The translations under genes and the position numbers were made by a program. Under the pieces are notes generated by a model. That model was not told where the DNA came from, did not search any database, and worked only from the letters and a program-made list of their open reading frames with translations. A stretch of 47,194 nucleotides of DNA, taken from NCBI GenBank assembly GCA_035530195.1, contig DATKVG010000093.1, positions 1 through 47,194 on the forward strand. Reading direction: 5' to 3'. The stretch comes from JAPLKX01 sp035530195 (GTDB taxonomy: Bacteria; Hydrogenedentota; Hydrogenedentia; Hydrogenedentales; SLHB01). Below are positions 9,333 to 16,920 of this stretch, in pieces; position 1 is the first letter of the stretch, and the number at the start of each line of letters is the position of its first letter.

Positions 9333-10511
9333 CTACGGGTAGCTGGCCTCGATTTTAACGTTTTCCGGCTTCGCGTTGAACGGCGCCTGAACATAGTCGC
9401 TCAGCTTGATGTGGACGTACGGCCGCCGGTACGCGCATTCCTCGGCCCCGTTCGCATAAGCCACCCAGCACTCCAGCGCCGTCGCATCATACACCGCGTT
9501 CAACAAATTCCCGCCAAGCGAACCAATGGCCTTCGACAACTGGACCATCGCGTCCGCGTCATAGTCGCCCGAGTATCTTTTCAGATGGGCAAACGCAACC
9601 GGGTCTCTTCCCTCGGCATGGTACACGATGTTTGCCAGGATATTTGGAGCCAGTTCGTCCTGCGGATCGTTATCGCCCCAGATCAGCAGTTCCGGCGCAT
9701 GCGCCCGCATCTTGACCGCTTTAGGCGCTTTCCCGTCGCCGATCACATAGTGGTACTTCTTAATCCGCTTCGCGTCTTGCACCATCTTTACCGCCTGATC
9801 CAGATCGTGCGCGTCGTACAGGATATCCCGAAACAGGCTCATGAAATGAACCCCGTCAAGGTCAAACGGCGAGTCTCTTCCCGGCGTGTCACCGACCTCC
9901 GACAGCGTAATCCCTTCCGCGTTCATGCCCGTGTTGACCCCGATAACGCCCGCAAACGAAACGTTGATGTGCGGGATACCTTCCTCCGGGACGTACACCG
10001 CCACCATCGGCACATCCTGCAAATGCGCCCGCGTGCTGTAGTCCAAATTGCGGATCTGGTAGAGGTGCTTGTCCTTCGAGGCATCTCCCCAAACCGCCAC
10101 CGCGCTGCACGAATACGCGCTCACCACCGGTACCATGTGAGCACGACGGATAACGTCAAACGGCACACCCGACCCTTCCGCCACACCTTTCATCTCCTCG
10201 ATGTACCTCGGGTTCATGTACTTTGATTGCAACTCCCAGGCCGCATCCAGCGCCGCGTCGGTATACCGGTCCCCGCCCCGCTGTTGGATCGCTTCGAAAT
10301 ATCTAGGCGTGAACGCGCTGATCTCCGCTTTCATCAACGTACCCAGCGCCAAACCCATATCATGCGGCGTTCCCGAAACCACCACCACCGGTATCCGGTC
10401 CGGTTCCTCCCCAACAGATGTCCGATACCCAACCGCCAACGCCGCATTCCCCGCCAACAAAACTACGGCTAAAATCAAAACGGCTGCTTTCCTCATTGCT
10501 CGCTTCCTCAT
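9333..10511 (-). CDS. C45-type (acyl-CoA:6-APA acyltransferase-like) autoproteolytic hydrolase, secreted
   Basis: This is a 392-residue Ntn-hydrolase-like protein of peptidase family C45. Members self-cleave before a cysteine that then acts as nucleophile on amide or acyl substrates. A signal peptide (AVLILAVVLLAGNAALA) is followed by the family's conserved blocks: SGTPHDMGLALG near the start, AYSCSAVAVWG with the probable nucleophilic cysteine, and RNLDYSTRAHLQDVP after it. FAGVIGVNTGMNAEGITLSEV and a C-terminal DATALECWVAYANG block follow. The ATG at 10511 is chosen because GGGAGG lies about ten bases upstream; the TTG at 10529 would lie inside this ribosome-binding site. The substrate is unknown and could be an acylated amino acid, a lactam or a lipid amide. 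It points against the oxidoreductase gene at 7977-9308. Confidence 0.82.
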   Translation of the reverse strand: MRKRAMRKAAVLILAVVLLAGNAALAVGYRTSVGEEPDRIPVVVVSGTPHDMGLALGTLMKAEISAFTPRYFEAIQQRGGDRYTDAALDAAWELQSKYMNPRYIEEMKGVAEGSGVPFDVIRRAHMVPVVSAYSCSAVAVWGDASKDKHLYQIRNLDYSTRAHLQDVPMVAVYVPEEGIPHINVSFAGVIGVNTGMNAEGITLSEVGDTPGRDSPFDLDGVHFMSLFRDILYDAHDLDQAVKMVQDAKRIKKYHYVIGDGKAPKAVKMRAHAPELLIWGDNDPQDELAPNILANIVYHAEGRDPVAFAHLKRYSGDYDADAMVQLSKAIGSLGGNLLNAVYDATALECWVAYANGAEECAYRRPYVHIKLSDYVQAPFNAKPENVKIEASYP

Positions 10512-10614
10512 TTCCGGTTGACCTCCCAAAAACCACCCGGCAGTATATGCCCTTCCGCCCCCGATTCAAACACTTTTCCCCCCGAACCAAATACGGCTGC
10601 GGACCGCCCCGTGT

Positions 10615-11715
10615 CTACTCAAACCCACCGAACATGCTCTGCCAAAACAGGGCGTGGGCTGCTAGTGCCTTTCCGCCAGGCTTACTAAGGAAGCCCGTCC
10701 CCTGCTTTTGGAACGCGACGTGGCCGTCCATGAACAGCACGTTCGACCCGCCCAACACATGATTGTACGCCCCAACGCTGCCCGCCGACTCGCCACTGGC
10801 AAGACCGCCCAACGGACTGCCGCCTGCCGAACGCGCGCCAAACGCATCGTACATCACCGCGATACCGCTTTGCGCCATCGAACTCGCCGCGGGATTGTTG
10901 ATGTCAGTGATGAAAAACCGCTCAATCCCTTCCCGCAGCTTGTAATACCCCATCGGAAGAAGGTGTCCATTGTCGTCGGTCACCGCGCCGCTTTCCCGGT
11001 TGTCGCCCGCCGCCACGTACGCCATTACGTCTGCGGGAATGTCTTTGAAACCCGGGCCGCTGACCCGCACGATCCCGACACCTTCGCAACCGTCCACACC
11101 CAGGTCGGCCACGTAATCCACCAGCCGCCCGTTGCTGTCGTTGATGGCAAAATAGTTCCACACCGCGTGAAGCATCAGCGCATCCACCAACTGGCTGGCG
11201 CTCTTCACCGCGTACGGGCAGTACGTGTACGACACCGGATGACCCAACTTGACCTCCAGGCAGTACCGGTGGTTCTTGCTGGCGCCCACGTTCGCCGCGA
11301 CTGCCGCAATCTCCTTGCGAAAATTGCCGCCTCCTATCAGGTTTTCCGGCGCCTTCATGCCCCAGGCTAAAGGCACGCGGATCCGCGGGTCCGAAGGGCA
11401 CACCACAATCCCCGGGTCCGACAAATACTCCGGATACATCCCACGGCTGTCCACGCCGCATACATACCAGTACGGATTGCCTTTCCCCGCATCAATAAAC
11501 AGCGTGTTCTGCGATCCCGGAAACATACTGCCACGCGACTCGTTCGCGTACATCTTGAAAAGCGCGCCCCACTGCCTGAGGTTATTGGCGCAACTCGAAC
11601 GGCGCGCCGCTTCCCGCGCACGAGCCAGCGCCGGCAACAGGATCGCCGCTAGAAGACCGATGATGGCGATCACCACCAGCAGTTCTATCAGCGTGAACCC
11701 CTTCCGCCCGCGCAC
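10615..11715 (-). CDS. Type II pseudopilin-like protein (N-terminal methylation motif, C-terminal DG motif)
   Basis: This 366-residue protein begins with a class III prepilin leader, RKG/FTLIELLVVIAIIGLL, with the +5 glutamate, so it should be cleaved and N-methylated by a PilD-type peptidase. The long hydrophobic helix continues into ILPALARAREAARR. The body is the large extracellular domain of DUF1559-like pseudopilins. It ends with NVLFMDGHVAF, the DG signature, although ten rather than nine residues separate the histidine from DG. The GTG start at 11715 is preceded by GGGGAGGG. A 20-odd-residue block around ERFFITDINNPAASS is nearly identical in the paralogue at 12335-13210. No secretion ATPase or platform gene is nearby, so its partner machinery is encoded elsewhere. 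Function beyond pseudopilin architecture is unknown. Confidence 0.85.
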   Translation of the reverse strand: MRGRKGFTLIELLVVIAIIGLLAAILLPALARAREAARRSSCANNLRQWGALFKMYANESRGSMFPGSQNTLFIDAGKGNPYWYVCGVDSRGMYPEYLSDPGIVVCPSDPRIRVPLAWGMKAPENLIGGGNFRKEIAAVAANVGASKNHRYCLEVKLGHPVSYTYCPYAVKSASQLVDALMLHAVWNYFAINDSNGRLVDYVADLGVDGCEGVGIVRVSGPGFKDIPADVMAYVAAGDNRESGAVTDDNGHLLPMGYYKLREGIERFFITDINNPAASSMAQSGIAVMYDAFGARSAGGSPLGGLASGESAGSVGAYNHVLGGSNVLFMDGHVAFQKQGTGFLSKPGGKALAAHALFWQSMFGGFE

Positions 11716-11859
11716 AACCGCACCCTCCCCTCATTCCTCAACGACTTCCCCTTTTTCTGACAGGAACGATAGCACCCCAACCTAACCCTGTCAATGCTCA
11801 ATTACCCTCGTTAACGCTAGAGACGCCAAAGACGCAAGGGACGCCAAAGTCTACCATCC

Positions 11860-12025
11860 TCATTCCAGCCCGTATTTCTTTATCTTGTACTGCAGCGTGG
11901 TCCGTTTGAGGCCGAGGTGGTCGGCCGTCTTGCTTTTATTCCAGTGAAACCGGTCGAGTGCGGCTTTGATGATTTCCGCTTCCATCTGGTCGGTTCGCTC
12001 GATGAGCGAAAGCGAATCCGCCGGC
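11860..12025 (-). pseudogene. Duplicated Fis-domain tail of the NtrC-type activator
   Basis: These 166 bp repeat 14603-14768 with only three differences and encode the last 55 codons, plus stop, of the sigma-54 activator. That stretch is the helix-turn-helix that binds DNA (AEIIKAALDRFHWNKSKTAD, GLKRTTLQYKIKKYGLE). Two of the differences are synonymous and the third swaps Asp for Glu, all at third codon positions. The frame stays open to 12153, which would give a 97-residue protein. However, its first 40 residues are unrelated to the activator, lie partly inside a palindromic element, and have no good ribosome-binding site. A remnant is the simplest reading. A small stand-alone Fis-like DNA-binding protein is possible given the silent nature of the changes. 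Confidence 0.75.
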
Positions 12026-12103
12026 CGCTGCAGAAACTGCAGCCGCCGGCCTTGCGATCTGCCTTGCCCTAAGTACTCCTGTTCATAAATGCGGTGACGT
12101 ATG

Positions 12104-12229
12104 GAGTGCGGGGGCTTGCCACCGCTTTTTATAACGCAAGGCGTTCCTTGCAAACCACGTTGCCCCTATCAGGGAAGGCGTTCCTGCCGAAAAAGCGGCA
12201 GCAAGCCGCGCTAAGAGCGTCCGCACTCA
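12104..12229. repeat. Palindromic MITE/REP-like element
   Basis: Terminal arms GAGTGCGG (12105-12112) and CCGCACTC (12222-12229) are perfect inverted copies. Just inside, GGCTTGCCACCGCTTTTT (12114-12131) pairs with 12191-12208 at 16 of 18 positions. A smaller hairpin GCAAGG-CGTT-CCTTGC (12137-12152) lies near the left arm, and AAGGCGTTCCT occurs twice (12139 and 12176). The nested symmetry and the absence of an open frame fit a non-autonomous miniature element. It sits directly beside the duplicated activator tail. Confidence 0.6.
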
Positions 12230-12334
12230 AAATTGGCCCGAATACGGTAGCGTATTTCCGGATACGTGTACTAAGGCAAGCCTCACAGTGCGGTTGGTGG
12301 CCGAAGTATTCGGCGCGAACCCCGCAGACCCTTC

Positions 12335-13210
12335 CTAGAACTGGCTGGCAGCCTCGGCCAAGAGACATGAGAAGTAGCGCGACACGGGTGACTCGCCGGG
12401 GTACTTGACGAACGCGGCATGGCCGTCCATGTAGAGCACGTTCCCGCCGCCGGGCACGTGGTTGAAGTACTTTATCTCGGCTGCGCTGATGTCGTCGTAC
12501 ATCACGAAGATCTCCGACTGCGCTTTCGAGCTGGCGGCCGGATTGTTGATGTCGGTAATGAAGAAGCGCTCGATTCCTTCGCGTAGACGGAGGGCGACCG
12601 CGTTGCCATCGGACTCGAGGTCCTTGCCAAAGAAGCTAGCGTCGCCGCTTCCGGTCCAGGCATCATATCCTGCGCCGATCGAAGCGATTGCGATCAGGGC
12701 ATCCGGTTGCGTGAAGTCGAAAATAGTATCCTTGTTGATCGCCGGGTCGTTTTCGTCTGTGGTGTTGGCCAGCATTTTGTCGACGTCAATAGCCCAGGCT
12801 AAATAGAGGTAGGACTGCGCCGCGATATTGCAGACATTGACATCGCCCGTCACGGGATCGACCATGACGACGGCTTCACCGCCCTGCGCCCCACCCGCGT
12901 CGGAGGGGCAAAACAGAACGTTCACGTCCGATAGATATTCGGGATAAATCTCTTGTCCGTCAAACATGGCGTCGAAACCGGACCGAGGACAATGGCCCCC
13001 GCCCATTTTCTGGTCCGGGTACTTCCCGCCTTTGGATTCGTTGGCGTACATCTTCAGCACGATGCCCAACTGTTTGAGGTTGTTCTGGCAACTTGCCCGC
13101 CGCGCGGATTCACGCGCACGGGCCAGCGCTGGAAGCAGGATGGCGGCCAAGATTCCGATTATGGCAATTACTACCAACAGTTCGATGAGTGTGAAACCTT
13201 TACGCTCCAT
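12335..13210 (-). CDS. Type II pseudopilin-like protein, paralogue
   Basis: This 291-residue protein has the prepilin leader ERKG/FTLIELLVVIAIIGIL, with cleavage before Phe and a +5 Glu, followed by the hydrophobic stalk and ILPALARARESARRASC. The C-terminal part includes LREGIERFFITDINNPAASS, which is shared almost unchanged with the gene at 10615-11715, and closes with NVLYMDGHAAFVKYPGESP. The central region is shorter than in the paralogue. The ATG has GGGAG nine bases upstream. It is divergent from the TetR gene across a 390-bp gap containing two candidate operators, so TetR control is possible. It is not in an operon with the other pseudopilin, since the tail fragment and palindromic element lie between them. 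Confidence 0.85.
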   Translation of the reverse strand: MERKGFTLIELLVVIAIIGILAAILLPALARARESARRASCQNNLKQLGIVLKMYANESKGGKYPDQKMGGGHCPRSGFDAMFDGQEIYPEYLSDVNVLFCPSDAGGAQGGEAVVMVDPVTGDVNVCNIAAQSYLYLAWAIDVDKMLANTTDENDPAINKDTIFDFTQPDALIAIASIGAGYDAWTGSGDASFFGKDLESDGNAVALRLREGIERFFITDINNPAASSKAQSEIFVMYDDISAAEIKYFNHVPGGGNVLYMDGHAAFVKYPGESPVSRYFSCLLAEAASQF

Positions 13211-13378
13211 TAGTCAGTTCTCCCTTGGCCTTCTAGGCCTGCTTGCGGGAAAGCGTACACAACCTTCTTTCAGCACCCCACTCGCAAATTCGCCCGGCAG
13301 ATACCCTCCAAGCAGGCCGTTCGCCACGCGGGGCTGAGCCAAAGTCCGGTCCACCGTCCCTCGTACAAGAACACGTAA

Positions 13379-13394
13379 TCAAGGGTTCCCTTGA
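13379..13394. promoter_or_regulatory. Candidate TetR operator 1
   Basis: TCAAGGGTTCCCTTGA has perfect 7-bp arms around TT. It shares the pattern TCAAG-N6-CTTGA followed by TTGTT with the site at 13435, 56 bp away centre to centre. It lies between the divergent pseudopilin and TetR genes. Two copies of one palindrome beside a TetR gene are the usual arrangement for autoregulation; binding is inferred. Confidence 0.55.
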
Positions 13395-13434
13395 TTGTTT
13401 GCAACTTGTAGCATAATACTGACCCCACCAAAAG

Positions 13435-13450
13435 TCAAGCAAAAACTTGA
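13435..13450. promoter_or_regulatory. Candidate TetR operator 2
   Basis: TCAAGCAAAAACTTGA repeats the TCAAG-N6-CTTGA pattern of operator 1 and is also followed by TTGTT. It ends four bases before a possible -35 box, a position from which a bound repressor would block the TetR promoter. Confidence 0.55.
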
Positions 13451-13453
13451 TTG

Positions 13454-13483
13454 TTGAAAGCCGGGGCTTGAAAATGTCATACT
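13454..13483 (+). promoter_or_regulatory. Possible sigma-70-type promoter of the TetR gene
   Basis: TTGAAA (13454-13459) and CATACT (13478-13483) are spaced by 18 bases and point at the TetR gene. The -10 matches consensus at four of six positions. The placement next to operator 2 supports it, but the match alone is modest. Confidence 0.35.
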
Positions 13484-13600
13484 ATGGCAATAACTGGTCA
13501 GGCACAAATCGGTGGAACATCGCCGTGAGTCAATGCACACAGTTTCGCCCGATTTGGCGAGTGGTTTCTCAACACCTTTAATAGAAAGGAGTTGCGAGCT

Positions 13601-14281
13601 TTGGGCCAACAAGACACGGAAGCAACACCTCCAGTCGAGTTGCAACCTCGGCGCAGTCCGCTGCAAAACCGCGCCAAGCAGACCGTCGAAAAGATCCTCA
13701 ACGCAACAGCAGATCTGCTGGACGAAGAGGGGGCCGAAAACCTGACCACAGAGCGTGTGGCAGAGCGAAGTGGCATCAACATTGCCACGCTTTACCACTA
13801 CTTCCCCAACAAGCTGGCCCTGCTTTTTGCCTTAGGTCAGCAGCTTGCCGAGCAACAACAGGAACGGCTCGAATCCATCTTCCGTCGCTACGGTGAACTC
13901 GAATGGCGCGATGTGGTGGACAAGGTGATCGATACGATTCTGCACTTTCATCGCACCACGAAGGGGGCCACGGCCGTATCGCGCGCCATGCAAGGCCACG
14001 CCGCACTGCGCGAGATCGACCGCCAACAGGACCTCCGCAACAGTGAGGTGGGCGCCTCGTCGCTGGCCAAACTGGGGATCAAGGGTTCCGACAGCAAGCT
14101 TCAGCTCATGGCCCTCGTCCTTTCCCAGACGGCAACCGCCGTATTGGACAATGCACTCAGGTGGTATCCCGAAAACGCCGATGCCGCCATGGACGAGATT
14201 AAGCTCATGCACAAGCAGTACATCGAGTACTACATCAAGCAATCAGCCGGCGATTCGTCCTCGGAGGATACGCCAAACTGA
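13601..14281 (+). CDS. TetR/AcrR family transcriptional regulator
   Basis: This protein of about 226 residues has a typical N-terminal TetR DNA-binding domain: ILNATADLLDEEGAENLTTERVAERSGINIATLYHYFPNK, where ERSGINIATLYHYF is the recognition helix-turn-helix. The C-terminal 150 residues form the variable ligand and dimerisation domain and give no clear hint of the effector. No ATG is available near the start. The TTG at 13601 is preferred because AAGGAG ends nine bases before it, whereas the TTG at 13592 would touch the ribosome-binding site. Two palindromes of equal design upstream (13379, 13435) suggest autoregulation and possibly control of the divergent pseudopilin. It converges on the activator gene. 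Confidence 0.88.
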   Translation: MGQQDTEATPPVELQPRRSPLQNRAKQTVEKILNATADLLDEEGAENLTTERVAERSGINIATLYHYFPNKLALLFALGQQLAEQQQERLESIFRRYGELEWRDVVDKVIDTILHFHRTTKGATAVSRAMQGHAALREIDRQQDLRNSEVGASSLAKLGIKGSDSKLQLMALVLSQTATAVLDNALRWYPENADAAMDEIKLMHKQYIEYYIKQSAGDSSSEDTPN

Positions 14282-14602
14282 CAAATAGGGACAATTTAAG
14301 TAGGACGCCAAACGTCAGACGCTCCGATGTCCGGCGGGCAAGCCGCTTTATCGTCCAGCGCGGAGTAAACAGCCAAGGGGCCGGCGTTACCGCGCGCGCG
14401 TCTGCGATTGCTCGGTCTGCCCGTTACGTCCGCGGTGCCTGCCCAACACGACCCCCTACGCCCCTGGTGGACCCAGATGTTGCTCAGGTTGTCCGGCCCT
14501 ACTCCCACCAGTCCCACAAGAAAGACCCTCGGGCGCTACCAACTGAATGCTCTCAAAAGGTGACTTTCTCAACAGCCCCACAGCCACCTATTTCTGCTCC
14601 TT
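14282..14602. other. Convergent intergenic region, nothing recognised
   Basis: These 321 bp separate the stop of the TetR gene from the stop of the activator gene. No open frame in it resembles a protein I know, and I see no strong hairpin with a U-tract or member of the repeat families. Its base composition resembles the flanks. Confidence 0.5.
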
Positions 14603-14768
14603 TCATTCCAGCCCGTATTTCTTTATCTTGTATTGCAGCGTGGTCCGTTTGAGGCCGAGGTGGTCGGCCGTCTTGCTTTTATTCCAGTGAAACCGGTCGA
14701 GTGCGGCTTTGATGATTTCCGCTTCCATCTGGTCGGTTCGCTCGATGAGCGACAGCGACTCCGCCGGC
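14603..14768 (-). repeat. 166-bp direct repeat, parent copy inside the activator gene
   Basis: This segment is the end of the activator gene and matches 11860-12025 at 163 of 166 positions. Identity stops exactly at the stop codon on one side and after CCGCCGGC on the other. Confidence 0.85.
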
Positions 14769-15988
14769 GCCGAATAGAGTTCCTGTTCATGGCTCAGCGG
14801 CATCGGGCCGCCCGCGTCATCCCGGTCGAACAGGATGTCCTGCGGCATCTCGTTGCGCGTGATCATCGGCCCTTCGCACAGGACCACGGCCCGCTCGATG
14901 ATGTTCTCCAACTCCCGCACGTTCCCCGGCCAGTCGTAGCGCAGAAAAAACATCATCACCTCGTCGTCGATCCCGGTGATCTCCTTTTCCATCTCGAGGC
15001 TGAACTTCCGCATAAAATGGTCGACCAGACCCGGGATATCATCGCGCCGGTTTTTCAGCGGCTCGATCGTCAGGCTGAACACATTGAGCCGGTAATAAAA
15101 ATCCTCCCGGAACCGCCCCTGCTGGATCGCCCCGGTCAGGTCCCGGTTGGACGCCGCCACGATCCGTACGTCCACCTTGATCGTCTGCGTCCCGCCCACC
15201 CGCTCGAACGTCCCCTCCTGCAACACCCGCAGCAGCTTGATCTGGATGCTCGGATCGATCTCGCCCACCTCGTCCAGGAAAAGCGTCCCCGTATGTGCAC
15301 GCTCGAACCGCCCGATACACCGTTCCGACGCACCCGTGAACGCACCCTTCTCGTGCCCGAACAACTCGCTCTCCAGCACGCCCGTCGCCAGCGCCGCGCA
15401 ATTCAGCGCAATATACGGCCGGTCGCGCCGCGGGCTCGCATCGTGGATCGCCTTCGCCACAAGTTCCTTCCCCGTCCCCGTCGGCCCCGTGATCAGCACC
15501 GCGCTCTTGCTCGGCGCGATCTTGGCGATCATCTTCAGCAGGTTTTTCGTGTGCGCGCTCGTACCCACCATCTGCTGCACGCCCGGGTGCATCCACGTCC
15601 GCGGCGATTTCGCCGCATCGTGACGCGCCTGACGCAGAAGCCCCTCCACCTTCAGCTCGATTTCCGCCAGCTTGAACGGTTTCGCAATAAAATCGCTCGC
15701 CCCCAGCCGCATCGCCTCCACCGCCGTCTCCATCGTCCCGTACGCCGTAATAATAATCACCTTGGCGTCCGGCGAAATCTCTTTTGCCGCACGAAGCACC
15801 CCGATCCCGTTTTCCCCCGGCATATTCAGGTCCGCGATCACCACGTCATAGCTGCTCTCCCGTAACATCGCGATCGCGTCCAGCCCGTTCGATGCCTGGC
15901 TCACCTCGAACCCGTGCTCACCAAACGCCGACGCCAGCATCTCACGCATGCTCGGCTTATCGTCGGCCACAAGAATCGCGTATGCCAT
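14603..15988 (-). CDS. NtrC-family sigma-54-dependent response regulator
   Basis: This 461-residue activator is complete. The receiver domain (1-115) has the acidic pair D9/D10, phosphoacceptor D53 in IADLNMPG, T81 and K103 (IAKPF). The AAA+ domain has Walker A GPTGTGKE (169-176), the sigma-54-contacting GAFTGA loop (216-221) and Walker B TLFLDE (236-241). The C-terminal Fis-type helix-turn-helix spans about 418-461. When phosphorylated by a sensor kinase it should open complexes at -24/-12 promoters. No kinase gene is adjacent. GAGGAG precedes the ATG. It follows the cysteine-rich protein gene by 42 bp, suggesting one transcript. Its last 55 codons are duplicated at 11860-12025 next to a pseudopilin gene. 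A PilR-like role in pilin control is possible, but I found no sigma-54 promoter near the pseudopilins. Confidence 0.95.
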   Translation of the reverse strand: MAYAILVADDKPSMREMLASAFGEHGFEVSQASNGLDAIAMLRESSYDVVIADLNMPGENGIGVLRAAKEISPDAKVIIITAYGTMETAVEAMRLGASDFIAKPFKLAEIELKVEGLLRQARHDAAKSPRTWMHPGVQQMVGTSAHTKNLLKMIAKIAPSKSAVLITGPTGTGKELVAKAIHDASPRRDRPYIALNCAALATGVLESELFGHEKGAFTGASERCIGRFERAHTGTLFLDEVGEIDPSIQIKLLRVLQEGTFERVGGTQTIKVDVRIVAASNRDLTGAIQQGRFREDFYYRLNVFSLTIEPLKNRRDDIPGLVDHFMRKFSLEMEKEITGIDDEVMMFFLRYDWPGNVRELENIIERAVVLCEGPMITRNEMPQDILFDRDDAGGPMPLSHEQELYSAPAESLSLIERTDQMEAEIIKAALDRFHWNKSKTADHLGLKRTTLQYKIKKYGLE

Positions 15989-16030
15989 CGCTGCTCCTCG
16001 GTACTGCGTCCGCCCCCGCCGCCCCCGCGG

Positions 16031-16375
16031 CTAGTCCCCGAACAACTTCTTGAAATCGTCCAAACCCGGCCCCGACTCGTCTTCAACCCCGCCGAAAACA
16101 CGCTCCAACCCCTCCTTCGCCTTCCCAACCTCGCCCAACGCCCCGCCCTCCACCGCGGCGTCCCTGAACTCAAACTCGTCGCAAAAATTCGCCCCTTCCC
16201 GATCCCCAACCCATTCTGTCGTACCGATCCGGCACTCATTATGCCTGGACGTGTCGTGGAACCGGCAATTCACGCAACAGTGAAGATAGGCCGAACACTT
16301 CTCACAATACTCTTTCACCGCGGGCTGCTTCTTCTCGCTCACCCACGGCTCGCCACATTTATGGCAGCGTTTCAT
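16031..16375 (-). CDS. Small cysteine-rich protein with zinc-ribbon-like pairs
   Basis: This 114-residue protein has three CxxC pairs (C4/C7, C24/C27, C34/C37), plus C33, C48 and C65 and several histidines in the first 65 residues. That spacing fits binding of two zinc ions or an iron-sulfur cluster. The block TEWVGDREGANFCDEFEF is sharply defined and looks conserved. The remaining 45 residues are a glycine- and acid-rich tail ending in LDDFKKLFGD. I recall similar uncharacterised proteins in planctomycete-like bacteria but no function. It lies 42 bp upstream of the sigma-54 activator on the same strand, so it may be co-transcribed and act with it. No signal peptide is present; it should be cytoplasmic. 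Confidence 0.7.
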   Translation of the reverse strand: MKRCHKCGEPWVSEKKQPAVKEYCEKCSAYLHCCVNCRFHDTSRHNECRIGTTEWVGDREGANFCDEFEFRDAAVEGGALGEVGKAKEGLERVFGGVEDESGPGLDDFKKLFGD

Positions 16376-16491
16376 CTAGCCCATCCTTCGCCAATCGCCC
16401 CCTTAGCCTATGCAACCGCTCCCGTTTTGTCAACCATTAGCCCAGTCCCTATCCGTCCTATCCTTCTAAAACGCTCCATCCACCCCCCAAC

Positions 16492-16719
16492 TTATACCCT
16501 CAAGACGCGCCCCGCCCGCGCCTTCCCCGCCTCCGCCGTCTCGACCCACCGCCCCGCCGCATCCACCGCCTCGTCGTACCGCCCCAGCGTCAGCAGAACA
16601 CCGCAAAGCGCCTGGTACGACGCCAGCGGCGTACCCACGCCCGCCGCCGATTCCGCCAAATTCCCCTCCGCCCCCTCCGGCCCCTCGAGATTCAACCTCA
16701 ACAGGCCAAGCCGCCACTG
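16492..16719 (-). pseudogene. TPR-protein fragment, truncated at its 5' end
   Basis: The minus-strand frame reads QWRLGLLRLNLEG and then SYQALCGVLLTLGRYDEAVDAAGRWVE, which is the helix pattern and sequence style of tetratricopeptide repeats. It runs upstream without a start codon of its own until a stop at 16720-16722, exactly where a transposase fragment on the other strand begins. The remainder of the gene is missing, so this is a truncated 3' end. A TTG at 16701 could be used formally, but it has no context as a start. The C-terminus GKARAGRVLRV and the stop look natural. Confidence 0.5.
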
Positions 16720-16920
16720 TCAAAACCGGAAAGAGGCTATTACCACGTCATTCGTTTGATTCGCAGCGACAGGCGGTTAAACATTTTCGGCGAGAGGTTT
16801 TCGATGCCCCCCGAGACGGTGCACGAATATATTTGGGCAACCATAGACGTGGCCCAACAGCGGCTTTCACTCTACTTGGATGGCACTCTCTTGGACGAAA
16901 GGGAGTATCGTCTGTGTTAA
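16720..16920 (+). pseudogene. Transposase C-terminal fragment (integrase-core type)
   Basis: The plus-strand frame encodes about 66 residues ending at a TAA: YYHVIRLIRSDRRLNIFGER, then ETVHEYIWATIDVAQQRLSL and a LDGTLLDEREYRLC end. This resembles the extreme C-terminus of DDE/integrase-core transposases, after the catalytic core. The IS family is uncertain. The catalytic domain is absent and the fragment starts at the break in the TPR gene. It is a decayed insertion sequence, not a functional one. Confidence 0.5.

Noticed and set aside
12026..12153. The 5' part of a 97-codon ORF as a real gene start
   Set aside because: It lacks a ribosome-binding site, begins within the palindromic element and shows no similarity to the activator; only the duplicated tail is supported.
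13211..13600. Sigma-54 (-24/-12) promoter for the pseudopilin gene
   Set aside because: I looked for GCAA-N5-GTGCCA on the proper strand and found no acceptable match.
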